From positions 1,116,962-1,180,961 of the forward strand of contig VYZI01000126.1 in NCBI GenBank assembly GCA_013397695.1: a stretch of 64,000 nt of DNA, given 5' to 3'. The notes under the pieces are model-generated. The model saw nothing but the letters and a program-made list of their open reading frames with translations. It did not search any database and had not been told where the DNA came from. Origin of the DNA: Centropus unirufus (taxonomy: Eukaryota > Chordata > Aves > Cuculiformes > Centropidae). A program made the translations under genes and the position numbers. Below, piece by piece: positions 1 to 26,100 of the stretch; the stretch's first letter is position 1, and each line of letters begins with the position of its first letter.

Positions 1-3000
1 AACTGAAACCAGGCTAACATTCAATGCAAACACATTTCTTCACGACACCCTAAAGGTGGGCACAGCTACAAGTGCTTGAAGGGACACAGATGGAAGAGGG
101 AAGGAAAGAAACAAACACCTCCCATTCCGCTTGTGCTGAAACTCGATCCAAGGCCCCGTGCCCTTTGGCAGCCAACTTCCTGCAGCTTTTCTTGTCCTGT
201 CTTCCTAAATGAAAGACTCCCTGCCTAGTGGACCATGCAGCCTCGAGTTAGATTCCAGAAAGGAGGCTTTGATGGATTCAGAGAACTGGTATCTCCCTTC
301 TCAGTGAGGAAAATACTTGCTTACAAGGGAGGATTTTGACTGCTGCTCCTACCAGATGCACCACGAGTTGAAGCGGCCCCTGCTGACGGGTCCAGTCCTG
401 CACCGCCCCCTGTGCTGGTGCTGCTATTGCAGGACCAGGACCAAGGCTACACCAGGGACTACTTCCCTGGATATAATTTTTATTTTATTTTTTCAAAACA
501 ATTTTCTAAGTCAGGCTCCCCCAGGACCCCAAAAATTGCTGGGCCACACAACAGGTATAAAGGCAGAGGAACAGGAGAGGAGCTGCTGGAACAGGACTGT
601 CCCCAAAAATACCCTCTTCCCACTAGGAGGAAGTATTGAGGCTGCTCCCATGAGGGCTTGCGTCACCTGCTGACAGAAGCGAGTCCCACTTTGGTAGAGC
701 AGGTGTCACCCTGCAGGTTTAATTCAAAGAGCAGTCAAGGGGGATTATGAGCTATGGATGTTCCCGTCCCTTTGGTGACACAGCCTGTGGTTTCCACAGC
801 AGCCTAAACCAGAGGCAGTGCAATCCCGCTTCCCACTTTCCTCCTTAAAAGTACAACAAATTTGATCCTACAGGGAGCCAATTCAGGTCACTAATCCACA
901 GATAACCAAACAAACCAACATTTTCTATCAATTTAGTAAACAGAATGGCTCATCACAAATGGAAACGAGCACTAGTGCTGGCTGAAGGAAGAGGAAGGAC
1001 ATAGCTGGAATCGGAATGGGGAGGAGGGCAGGCACACCTGCAAACATCACAGCGACATCAGATGTCACTGAAAGACATCCCTAGTCCTGATCACGCAGCC
1101 CCTGCACAATCAAACCATGTTTCTGCATCCACAACTAGCAAGTCTGACACTAACATGAGAGAGAGCTGCTTTCTAGTCTAAGGAATCCCATGAAGGATTA
1201 AATACCTTGTGTTCACAACTCTACACCAGTGGAGGTCACAAGAGGCAGTTTTCTGGGGGAGAAAACAAACAGATGTAATTTACTGACAAAATAATTACAG
1301 TTTGGCTTGTGTGTCCTGATCTGCACTGCATGCTATGCTGCTCAAGCCTTAGCTAGGAAACTATTCCAGGGGCTTGAGGTTCAATGCATGTATCGCCTAA
1401 GCCACAATGATTTGCAGAGTAAGGCCACGCAGCACATCCGCAGCGCTGGGAAGCTCGCCAGGCTGAGAGGGTCTAAAAAGGACCAGGAGCAAAACACTAA
1501 CCCAAAAAATGGAAGCATCCACTCCTTCATAGATGACTCAGTTCTGCCAAATGCAGCTAGCTGGATTTTGGCTTGGTGATACGTTAGGTCTATTTAGTCA
1601 CCAGGTTTACAAACGAGTACATCACAGTTCCCATAATTAACACTGCAACACAGAATTTTCATAGACTATGGTGGCACAGGTAAGACTACTACTACTAGAG
1701 GAAAGATTACTATGCCAAGAAAAGCTTGCTGAACAGCAGCAAATGCTGCTAATAACTGAGGTCTTTGGTGGTCATTTAAGAAACACAAGCTTATCTGTAG
1801 AGACACACAAGACATAATAAACAAACACAATCCAGACACTATTTTAAGCCGCTTTGTATAAGCAAGTGATGAACATCCTTGTTTCAGTTTGGGCACGAGA
1901 GGTTTAAGTTCACTGTTCCAACAGATCCTGAACGACAGGATGTCTTGCATTGTTTCCAAATAGTTTGGGTTACAGCAAAACAAGAGAACAGAACAAACTG
2001 TTACTAGCAAGAACTGGCTGGAACAAGCTATGGGAATTTAAGAACTTCCCATCTGAAAAAAACCCCACTGATTACAAAACGAAAAGCAGTGCCCCTGCTG
2101 TTATGACCCTGGCAGTGTAGGGTTTTTTCCTAGAAGAAAACATGAATATTGTCATGGATACGCTTCACAAAGCTTTATCTCGTGAGCTGACAAGGCGGCT
2201 GCTTCTTTGCAGAACTCAAACCAGCAGGCTTTGCTTCTGCCCCAGGAATAAAACACGGGGAGGTTAACCTTTATTTTCTTCAGATGCTGGCAAGCTACAG
2301 ATCTAGTTCTTTCGTCTTTCTTTCTACCAACATGCACTGAACTGAAATATTTCCTTCTTGGTACACCTGGACATTGGCTTAATGAGAAAGAGGACAGAGA
2401 AGGTAGAGAAGAACGCAGCATATTATTCCATGTCAATGAATTGCTGTAATGCATCCACACATACTTGCTCTACCTGAACTCCCCATTTTCCTCTCTGTGC
2501 TTAGACTGTCACCACTGGAGGCTTTACAGTGAAAAGGTACAGCCTAATGCTGGGTATTACAAGTTGATTCAGTACCACGTGTCGCACTAAAGAAATATTT
2601 GAAGTCCTAGAAAGGTTCATCACTGCCTCCCTCAACATCTTGTTCCCAGGATGAAGACACAGACAGCTCCTGATCATCCACAGGCTGGTTATGTCAGGAA
2701 TAAGCTATTTCTGTCTATAATGCATGTCGTTAATGCTTCTAGGCCCCCCCAGGAGGGGCATAGGGGTTGCTCATAAGAAATCCAGATGCTTTTCAGAGTT
2801 GAATAAATACTGATTTACCTGAGCTGACTGTGGATACTTGGCATTTCCATCCTTACACTCCACACAACAAATAAACCATGGGAATGTGATGTGGACATGG
2901 TTAGAAGGCTGTGCAGAGCCAGATTGAACACAGGTAACACTGATTTGGGTCTACTACTATGCAAAAAAGACTTGATCCTATTCCTGCTTAACGACTCAGG

Positions 3001-5139
3001 CATTCACACTGTAACTGCATCTGCCAGAGTTTCCAGCACTGACACAACAAACCACAACTACACGCAGCGAGCCCAAGCCTGGTATCACTCCGGATAAGCT
3101 CCATCCAAACCAGGCTCGTTAGGATCATACAACGCACGCTCCAGTTTCTCTGCAAGTGCCAGGTTTGGATCAGCAGGTGATACCAGGTACCATTCAACAC
3201 CAGCCACAGCTGGTACAGTTTGGTTGCAGGTGCCACCCGCTCCCGGGCGTGAGGAATGTCATCAGACACGCGTAATACATGGGCTTGTCCCATTAGGTCA
3301 TGTATCCCTACCTACACAGCTGCCTTGCCTTAAACAGGAACAAACTTAGACTGAAAAAGAGAAATCCTCATAATTAGTATGAAAAGAGGACTGTCACTAT
3401 TCACTGAACGACAAAATACTAGCAAAAATGGCATTTCCGTTGCTGCAATTTTAACTTTGCTTATTATGAAGACACAGAAGGTGCGACATCCCCAGGTGAT
3501 GTGCTGTGCTTATCTCACCGTCTTGGAACACAAGACGGGATGTTCTGCATTGCAGAACTGTAAGGTATGAACAAACACCCATCGCTAATAGAGCCACCAC
3601 CCGAGTTAGAAAATCACATGCAAGCTCCAAAACTCAGAATTAAGGGTGTTGCAAGGAGTCTTAATACTAAATACTATGCAAATATTATATCGCTCCCTGA
3701 TTGCCATCTTCCTTAAAATTTCTTTTATTCAAGAAGTCATTAGCGAAGTTCGATTATGCATAATTAAAGCTGATCAAGAACAAAGTACCAGTGGCTTGTA
3801 TTTTATGGCAGAGTAAATGATGACTAAAGTCTGCTCAAATTCCAGGTTGTTCAACAACTCATTAGTATTAGGAGTATTAGGAAGAATGGTCCTAGGAAGT
3901 TTCAGAAACTCAGCTGTCACTTGGAATGACACAGACCTTTTCAAATGTGACATTAGTATTCGTTCTGCCAATTGTTGCACAAAACCACGCAGAACTCTCA
4001 GATAACCAACCCAATGCCAGAAGCAATATTATCTATATTGCACCATCTGACATGAAGGAAGCTGAAATTTGGAGGCACTAATGGGCATTCAGGAAAAACC
4101 AGCCATTCACAGGACATTCGAATGTCCTCAACTCAGTCCTCACCTAGTTAGCATCATCTTTCATTAGAACCACCAAACACAGAATTGCCCCTCCTTTACT
4201 ACAATGAACTTGAAAAATACACATTGGAGGGGCAAACCCAGTTTCTGATGACTTACAAGGCCTTCCCCAAAGGCCTCAAAAAATCAAAGAGCATCTTGAA
4301 GTGATTAAAGCCAACATAGGAGTAGCATAGCAGAGGAATGAAAGGAGCTCATTCATATTAGCTTGGCATTGTTCCAAGAAGACTCTTGCATCTACCCAGC
4401 AGCTAAAAATACCTGGTAATCTTCCCTTTCCCCTCAGCATCATCTCCCTTTTTGCCCTCCTCAATTGCAGCAATAGAAAAATGCATTTTTCTTCACCTTG
4501 ATTCAAGCTTTTGCAGTCTTCTCTTTTCTCCTAACACAGAACCTTTGAAGGAGCAAGAGGAATTGCTTCCCACAGACATTCTTGTTGAGGGACTTTGTCT
4601 ACTGGCCCCATCCAACCCCAACATTGTTTCTGGCACTGCCCAGACTCTCAAAACCAGGTAGGTGGACAAACAGCCGAAATCCCCAAAATACACTGCATAT
4701 AGAGTCTGTTCCTTTACATAAATATATGTTTCAGAGCTGTTTAATTACAAGCAGATGCCCATTAAATTCACTACCTCCACCTCAAATCAGCCTAAAGGAA
4801 CCCACTGGGAATCGCAGCTCAAGTTGTTTCCTTCAACTTTTGTTCTATATCCTCATACAAACCTGAGCAAATACTGAGAACATCTTAACTTCTCCACAGT
4901 TAAACTAGTAATGTTGTAAGCTTTTCAACACCAGGGCAAGCAGAGAACACGTGTAAACATAAGAATTACCTCAAGACACACACCACATAATCTGATATAA
5001 AACTCCACACTGGGGGCCAAAGAGCTCAGATGAAAAATACAGCACAGAGTATAAAATTTCTCTTAAAATACAGCCAAAATTGATAAGAATTTCATAGAAC
5101 TGAAAGTTAAAAAAAGGTATTTACAAGAGACACCAAGTA
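1..5139. other. Non-coding DNA downstream of PSMA6
   Basis: This region lies past the PSMA6 poly(A) signal. I see no conserved coding exon, RNA gene or recognisable transposon in it. Base composition is ordinary and AT-rich. The open frames are short and overlap on both strands, as expected by chance. The one stretch that reads like protein is a minus-strand frame at 3085-3258, described in the findings. In other vertebrates the next gene on this side is NFKBIA, on the opposite strand; no NFKBIA exon is recognisable here, so it should lie further left. Confidence 0.6.
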
Positions 5140-5288
5140 TTTCAAAAGCCTCTGTTTTATTTGTACAGAGTAAAATACATCAAATAGTGAACATGGTTTT
5201 CCACCCATAATCTAAAGCCATTAATAAGAGTTTTCTTTTCACCAAATATCCAGGCCAGAAGCACAAACAATAGAAACATGAATGCTAG
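5140..5288 (-). other. PSMA6: PSMA6 3' UTR (predicted)
   Basis: This short 3' UTR runs from the base after the TAA stop (5289-5291) to the inferred cleavage site past the AATAAA at 5156-5161. It contains no other feature that I recognise. The left boundary is uncertain by about 10-15 bases. Confidence 0.65.
5156..5161 (-). terminator. PSMA6: PSMA6 poly(A) signal (AATAAA)
   Basis: On the minus strand a canonical AATAAA lies 128 bases past the PSMA6 stop codon. It is followed within about 30 bases by a GT-rich stretch (around 5116-5131) of the kind that serves as a downstream element. The predicted cleavage site is near 5135-5145, giving a 3' UTR of about 150 bases. The exact site is inferred. 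Confidence 0.8.
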
Positions 5289-18556
<13,268 letters not shown>

Positions 18557-18788
18557 AATTGACCGCTCCACCCCCCCCCCCTCCGCCCCGTTCGCGGAGG
18601 CTCCCGTAGCGCCGGGTCCGCTCCTGATTTTCCGCCCAAAGCCTCTCGTGCTGCCTCCCAGGCGCGCGGTGTCCAAAGCGAAGTGGGATCGGGGAGGGTT
18701 GCAGCGCCAGGCGCAGGAGCGGCCGTGTCCAGGCCCGAGGGGAATTCCCCACGTTCCTCCGCCTGACGCTAACGCTCGTTCGCCTTTC

Positions 18789-18990
18789 AGCATCCCGGAT
18801 TTCCCCATGTCCTGCTGGGCAAGGCTTGTGTTTTGTTGTTTTTTTTTTTAAAGCTGGATCATTGAAAGAGTTGGAAAAGCTGTGTTTTGGTTTTAGCACC
18901 CCGGGTTTCCCCTTACTCCTGGTGGGAAGGGTTTGTGGGTTTTTTTAAAGTTGGATCATTATAAAAGAGTTGGAAAAGCTGTGTGTTCGG
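18789..18990. repeat. Diverged tandem duplication, two copies of about 100 bp
   Basis: Copy 1 (about 18789-18893) and copy 2 (about 18895-18990) share, in the same order: AGCA(T/C)CCCGG, TTTCCCC, a T-run, AAAG(C)TTGGATCATT-like words and GAGTTGGAAAAGCTGTGT. The offset is about 106 bases, with point changes and T-run length differences. It sits at the right edge of the PSMA6 CpG island. Function is unknown. Confidence 0.9.
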
Positions 18991-21900
18991 TATCCACACC
19001 TGTTTTAAAAGGTTGCTCCTAGCTGGGATTACTCTCCTTTGGAACCACAGCCTTTGGGTGCGTTTTGCGCCTGCCACGCGCTGGAAGTCTGCTTCCTTGG
19101 ATATTTCAATAGGCTTTTAATTGCTTATTAATAATACGAGGGAATACAGGGCTGTGCTCCGCCTCACAAGAGGCAGAGTCTGTCCTCTGCACCAGGGAAG
19201 CGCTTCCTGGGCAGAGGAAAATGCAGGCTGTGATTGCCCTGGAACACAGGGACCTCTGCGTCTCTGCTGGGTCAAACACAGGAGCTGGTCTAGAGCTGGG
19301 CCCCTTCTCCAGCTGTGGCCAAAAGTGGATGCCCAAGGAAGACTATCCAGCCTGCCAAGAGCTTTTAGTGATGCTCTTCCAGCCTCCAGCCACCTGGAGG
19401 GACTTCCAGAGGCAGAGGCAGCATCTGGGCATCCAACAGGCTTTGATGGATTCCTTTCTCATGAACTTGCTGGTCTCCCCTTGAACTTCCGTGGACTTTT
19501 GGCATCCAGGACATCCCGTGGCGAGGAGTTGCTCAGCGTAGTGACGCGTGGCGTGGTTTCATCTGAAACCTCACCTTTTATCTGAACCTTCTATCTGCCA
19601 GCACCATTTGATGCCAACTTTTGTACTGGAAGGCACCGCAAGCATCCCCTCCACCACACCCAGGATTCTTATGACCTCCGTGACTCTTAACGTCTCTGTT
19701 TGTCCAGGCTGAGGATTCCTACCCTCACAGCCCTTCCACATACAAAGCTTTTCCACTCTATAACGCTAGGAGTTTAATGTCAGGGTTTTGTTTTTTTTCC
19801 CTTGGGAAAAAGGGGGTGGGGAAATGGAAGTAATTACCAAACATTCAGTCTGATTGCCAGAAGTAACGGAGAAAATCCTTAAGTGTTTAAAATCAAAGAT
19901 TCGATATTTGACTTAGAGCAAGGAAAGAGTGACGCTTGCTCAATACCAGGGGATAGAGCTTCCAGACACTTTCTCCATGTGGGAAGCAATTCTGTCAGTT
20001 GCTAAAACATGATTTTATTTCAGAAGAACAATCGTGTATTTTTGGTTTAGCATTCATCACCTCTGATCAAGCCCAAGGGAGTCAAAGCCTTTGTTCCGGG
20101 ACCATGAGGAAGGCTGCTCTTCTGCCATGTTTTTAACTTTGGACGTAATAGGTGGATGGAGATGTAGCTTTTCAAAGTAGTTACCACATAGGCTGAATTG
20201 GTTCAGCCATTCTCAAGTCTCTCTTGCCACTTTGTCCCTGTTTCCCTGGCACGTTTCAGGCTGAGCTGAGTGTGAGCTCCTTCCGCCTCCCGTTTTCCCC
20301 ACTCTGTGTGCTGGCCAAGGGCTGTCAGTGTCATTTGCCATGGGTCTGGGGCTACCAATGCAACCGTCGGAGGACTTGCCTTTCTGGCATTCAGTGTGGA
20401 CCCATCAATCTAATAAATTACTACTGGGCAGACTTTAAATATCCAAGGATTTTTAATGTACCGCTGTGGAACAAGCAGTAGATGCCAAGCAGATCTGCTG
20501 GTAGACATCAGTGGACTTGCTCATAGACAGCTTTGGTTTGGCCCTCAGGTGGAGAGACCAATGGACCCTTCCCCTCCAAACATCTTCTACATACTTGGAA
20601 GCAAACCCTCATATTCATTGTTATCTCTAAATTCCCTGTTTCAGGGATCTGCCATTTCGAGACTTAGAGGCACACAAATGCAACGTTATTTCATAAATAC
20701 CTTAAAGCAATTGTGAGTAATTAACTCCACACAGAACTGAGCCTTTGGAGACTGTGCACATCTGTGCGAATGGGTGGTAGGCAATTGAAAAAGTCTGTAG
20801 GTTGGCCACTAATGTTTCCTCTTTGGTTCCAGAGCAAGGAGGCTGCTAATTCCCTATAAAGATTCACAGCAAAGTGTATTAGCAACAAACATAAGGAAAA
20901 GAAGAAGGCATAACAATTATGACAGGAATGTTGGGACATTTTCCTTTTGTAAATTCTGATCCATCCTCCCCTAAATACACTAAGAACGTGCATTTAGGAT
21001 GAGAACGTGTATTCAGGATACATTAAAAACGTGTATTTAGGAAGTGTTATTATTTAGAAGGCGTTATGGTATCTCAAGGAACAGTGTTGAGATGAAAACA
21101 AAGTCACTGATCAGGGACTGTTCCTGGTCAAAGGATGCATTTATTCCAGTCAGATGCTGATAAGATGAATGTCTGTTAATGACCAGGATGAGGCACAATA
21201 CAGACGTCAGTGGATGAGCGTGTCTTGCGATGAAATGGATAACCTGAAAGTGCTGCTTCTAGTCAGCTAAAGCTGATCTAAGGCAGAGCTGCAGCAGCCC
21301 ACCTTCTGCAGCCCGACGTTTCCACCCACACGGGTACCAGTGCTTGTGCAGTGGTGCTGGTTCCATGCAACACCACCAGAGCAAATGTTTTGAAGGGTTT
21401 GCATTCAGCTGACTCAGCTCGGAGTTGCTTAGGACTGTGTGACCACCAGAGCTAACCCCAAACCGGGATGGTGACAGCAGTGACTCACAGCAGCTTGTGC
21501 TGCTACAGAACTTCACACAGAGGGCAAAGTAACCTTTGTATAGAGCAATGGTTGCTTACTAAGCAGTCCTGTACAAGAGGAGGCACTCACTTAAACAACA
21601 TGGCACTTGCAAAGCCGTATTTGCCTTTTCAAAGAGATGTGGCAGTTCTCTCACTTACAGAACTGTAGAAAGAATCGTCTGACCAATTACCAGCAAATTG
21701 GTTTGAGTAATGAGAGAAGACCCAGTCTCTGCTTTCCCTGGCAGACACCTGAAAGCAGGCAATGTAGGAGCTGGAATGTTCTATCAGGAAACGGGGCTGT
21801 GATGAATGCTACCAACAACAAGATTGTCCTGGCTTTGGCTGGGCCAGTGATCAATTTAAAAACCACAGCAATGATACCTTAAGAGGTGTCCGGCTCCTCT

Positions 21901-22253
21901 ACTGCATGTGAATTGCACCTGCTGGTTTACAAAGTCGGGGTAGAAAAAGTGTCACCAGAGCCCTCTGATGGGCAAAAACTAGCAGGGAACACGCTCGAAT
22001 GCCCAGAGTTCTGAGGGTGCTTGTTATGAGACACTGCAAAGCCCAGACTTGCAAGTACTGCAGAGGACTTTTCAGTGGGCAAGAAAAATGTGACAAAAAC
22101 ATGGACTTCCATCTGAGATTAATGTGGCATTTCCAAGTTTTTGGGGAGAGAAAAGTTTGCACAGAAGTGGCAAGAACAGTAAATGAACATGTTTACCATA
22201 CAAACAATAATAACTTGGAACACTTTTAGTGCAGTAGACACTATTTTTCTTGC
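18991..22253. other. Intergenic region between PSMA6 promoter and PRORP 3' end
   Basis: About 3.3 kb separate the PSMA6 promoter from the distal candidate PRORP poly(A) signal. No exon, RNA gene or transposon is recognisable. It contains the small repeat cluster at 20970-21042. The 154-codon plus-strand frame at 19121-19585 shows no known protein features. Confidence 0.65.
20970..21042. repeat. Three short direct repeats with an inverted partner
   Basis: Three copies of about 19 bases, based on GAACGTGTATTTAGGAT, lie at 20982-21000, 21002-21020 and 21025-21042. CTAAATACAC at about 20971-20980 is the reverse complement of GTGTATTTAG in the last copy, so a hairpin of about ten pairs is possible. 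Origin is unknown. Confidence 0.75.
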
Positions 22254-22259
22254 TTTATT
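22254..22259 (-). terminator. PRORP: Distal candidate PRORP poly(A) signal (AATAAA)
   Basis: This is a canonical AATAAA on the minus strand, 757 bases beyond the PRORP stop codon. It would give a 3' UTR of about 780 bases. Use of this site rather than the proximal one is not decided by the sequence. Confidence 0.5.
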
Positions 22260-22777
22260 TATAACTTTGTATAGGTCTTATTCAAATATCTGTAAAAAAT
22301 TTAGGTTTGTCCTATTACTGCCTGTAAGAATTTCTAGTTATGATCATTTGTTGTTTAGAAAACTTATGCCTTTCCACAAAGAATCTATTCCAGTGACATG
22401 AAATCCTGTCTGAAGCAACAAATTTAAGACTGTGCCATGCAGTATCCCACAGGCTTCCTAATTCTTTCAGTCAAAATCTTCATATGTGTTGCTACAATAA
22501 ATCTCTTGTAGCCAAATGAATTCTAGTTAGTGTGGAAGTATTAGGGTTATGTGCGTCTGGCAAACAGCAAAGGTACCATTTGGCCCCAATAATGCCATTT
22601 ATAGATATTGTGTGACACTGTTGCAAGGTCAGCCTGCGCGTTTTGAAGGCACTTGGAAGCCCCGCTGAACATCTTAAAGGTGCAGAGTTACTGAAATTCA
22701 GTGTAGATTAAAAGCTTCCACAAAAAAAAAAAAGGTTAAAAAAACACAATCTGAAATTCCAAGACGGAAAAACAAGT

Positions 22778-22783
22778 TTTAAT
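22778..22783 (-). terminator. PRORP: Proximal candidate PRORP poly(A) signal (ATTAAA)
   Basis: ATTAAA, the commonest variant signal, lies 233 bases beyond the PRORP stop codon on the minus strand. It is followed 35-60 bases later by GTGTTTTTTT and a T12 run, which would serve as a U-rich downstream element. It would give a 3' UTR of about 250 bases. Confidence 0.5.
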
Positions 22784-23015
22784 TCAAATTGAGACACTAC
22801 AGAAATCACCTTTAAAGATGGAAATAATGGACCTGATTCATCCCTGCTGGAATACCATCGATGTTAACAGATTTACTGCAGGAACGGTGTTGACAAAAGG
22901 CGGTTAATGGATTTTCTTTAGTTACACGCCTCAGGGATTGCAGTGCTGGTTTCTCCTAGTCAGCAGCAGAGATTAAAAAATAAATGAGCAGTTTCAGCTC
23001 GTGCAATTACATTCT

Positions 23016-23147
23016 TCATCTTCTCTGTTGAAGGCAGAGCCATTTTCTTGGCACTTGATATGAGTATTTTTCCTCAAAAGCCTCTTTATAGGGGATGTGC
23101 CACGTGTCACCCGTAGTCTGCACCACACAGTCATAACGGAAAGCAGG
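23016..23147 (-). CDS. PRORP: PRORP coding exon 7 (terminal)
   Basis: The acceptor CCCCCCCAG precedes 23147. The exon encodes residues 544-586, starting PAFRYDCVVQTTGDTWHIPY, and ends in TGA at 23016-23018. It supplies two of the four zinc ligands (His560 in WHIP and Cys581 in WLC) that pin the central domain to the nuclease. Confidence 0.97.
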   Translation of the reverse strand, partial: PAFRYDCVVQTTGDTWHIPYKEAFEEKYSYQVPRKWLCLQQRR

Positions 23148-26100
23148 CTGGGGGGGAAAGACAGAATCAACCATTGTTTCAGACTTTCCACACTACATTA
23201 CTAAAATAGCAGTTACAGGGACATAATAACTTCCAACACTTACCTTGGAAATCTCCATAGATTCATCTCTTTACCTACTCTCATTTATTTCCTTACAACA
23301 AACAGATTCTAAATTCTAGTACCAGAGGGAAAACTAAAACAGCTTTTAGTATTTTGTGGTCTGGGATTATATATGGTTAAAATTCTGTCTTCAGTCTCCG
23401 CTGGATCATAATGATTTGAACATAATGCATTCAGTTTGTAGAAACGGCAAAATTATTGGGCTTTTGTTCAGATAAACAAAATCATATGGGAATGAACCTG
23501 TGGAGTTACAGGTTTGAACTGATAGGAATTCATGACATTAATGACCTCTCTTGTTCGTTTTTCCAGTGCACCTCTTTACAGGACTGACTTGCTCTGCGCT
23601 GAGGATGGTGGAAGGGAAGGGTTTATTACCAACACTTTCAAAAGTGCCCAGTCAAACTAATCTAATAAACTATTTTTCTCACCTATTATTTTACTCGTAT
23701 AGTAATTCATGGTATAGAACACAAATACAAACAAAACATTATTGGTTGGTAATTAAGGGTCCCAGAACATACTATCACTCTATGTAGTCTTGGAAGTCTA
23801 CTTTACTGTGACAGCTTCCAGATTAATTTAGAAGATAGGTATGACAATAATTACTTCATGAAACTTTACACATGTGTAAATGCTAATATTACAGTGAATA
23901 CTGAACTACCTGTATTTTCTTGCTTATTTAAAACAAATATGAAATAGATTCTATTGTACAATGGGAAGGTGGTATTTTATAATAGTGCTACGGAGGAGAA
24001 TTTTAAAATAAGTTTTAAAATATTGGCACTTATATATTACAATAATGAAAAGATTGGTATGTGCAAACGTGTGTTTACATTTTAAACATTTAGGCAGCAT
24101 TTCTTGTCTTTTAGACAATTTTCATGTTTGTGGCATGCTTTGTGGACAAAGTGGATTTTCAGTAAGCACAGATGTTTTGAGCCCATTGGTACAAATCAAT
24201 CTCTTAGACTCCAGAAAGAATCCTTTTGCTTCCGGAGTTTGAAATCGTGTATCTTTAATGAATGTGCTCTGAGTGCTTTCTGACTGCAGCAGAATACTTA
24301 CCAAAAAATTGATCTGCTTTCCTTCAGCGGAAAACACTATTTGGTGTCCACGCTGCCACTTACGGAACAGATGACGCGTCAGACTGTCGGAAAGACAAGC
24401 CTTGTGATCCCGGAGGAAGTCTCTAGTAACAAACTTGCAGTGCTTGCCTGATTGAAGAGTGGCGTATAGCAAGAAGGCATCATCTTCGGAGCTTAACAAA
24501 AGGAATGGAAAAGACAGGCGTCATTCACAGGGCGCTACGGGACTGCAGGAAATGAATCAAATGCTGATCTGAGATTTATTCATCAGCAGCACTGAAAATT
24601 CCCATCACTCCTCTTGTTTTCTGGTGAAATAAAGAACTTCTGTTTACCGCAGGACACCAGAAGTTAGAGGGCAATAAAGAACAGTTGCATGATACACAGA
24701 GCATTTTCCCATCCTATCACAATCTGATAGGACAACATAACTTAACAGTGTTGTGTGGAACAGCTAAAACTCCTAAGGGCAGCCCCAAAGCTCTGCTGGA
24801 ATAGAAACAATCATGACAACTGATAATGAAGTGTAATGTAGGCAACAGCATGGACTTGTGTATCTTTGTCATGACATGGATGAATATACTTCCAAAAAGT
24901 GCGATGATTATCTGGAAAATAAAATTACCTGTTAAAAACTGAAACAATTGCAGGGAAAAGTCTCTTAAAATATATTTATAGTGGGCATGAGATAACCTAT
25001 ATGAAGAACCTGAGAAGAACTTTGCTTCAAATCCCTTTTTGATTGCTTTTGATTACTGTAAGTGACAAGACATGAGGTTAGTAAGGATTTCCAGCCTAAG
25101 GTAAGAGAGTCCCCTTTGCTGGTGTCCAGATGGCAGGAAAGAAAGCAAAGTGATTCAACAGCAAAGAGAACAGCTGGAGAGGAGACAAAAAAGAATGGCT
25201 ATAAATTGGAGAGGAGAAGATTTTGACTAGACATCAGGAAGAAATTCTTCACAATGAGGGTGGTAAGGCACTGGTGGCCCGGGGATGTTGTGGGTGCCCC
25301 TTCCAGGTTGGATGGAGCTTTGAGCAGCCTGGTGTAGAGGGATGTGTCCTGCCCGGCCTGTGGCAGAGGGGTTGGAACTGAGTGATCTTTAAGGTCCCTT
25401 CCAACCCAACCCATTCTATGATTCTAAGAATAGATCTGAAACAAGAAGCTAGACAAAAGAGATTTGGACTGGCTGTTGAGACCAGGAACTTGGTCAGGAG
25501 TTCTGGGAACTAGGATCACAGAAGAAAAAAGCAGAAACAGCTGAAGGATCAACCGTGCCCAACTCAGATGGAGACTAGGTAGAGCTGGAATCAAAGGAAA
25601 ACTGGGGCTCCTTAGATGAGGAAAGCAATGCGAGGAGAGGGAACACTGAGGTGGAGGCAAGTCCCTTGTTTAGAGACAAGGACAGTTTTGACTGAGCAAA
25701 AGCAAGGGGGTTGTGCTTCTTAAATGAGAGAGGCAGAAGGTCTGTTTCCACTGACACAAATATTCTCTGAGAGCAGCAAGGAGGTCAGACTCTCCACACT
25801 CCTGGGCTACCAAGCAACACTGGCCAGGCACAAATTTCATCTCCCACCATGCAGGGCTAACACAGCAGATCACAACTGCACACTGATGCTACCAAGCATT
25901 CTGTAAGTTCCGGCCACCGCGGTCTCAGCAGTGTTTTCAACAGTTATAGCTCCTAATAAAATGTACAGTGTCAACGTGATTGTAAATTATTACATTCTTC
26001 CTAATGCAACTTTTAATATGTATAATTTTTAAACCAAGTATGGCAGGGGATATGTTTCTCATACACCGAGAACTGGAGATTCTAATAATACTAAAACGTA

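Noticed and set aside
1..5139. NFKBIA exons expected by synteny
   Set aside because: No ankyrin-repeat coding sequence or conserved C terminus could be found on either strand in this stretch.
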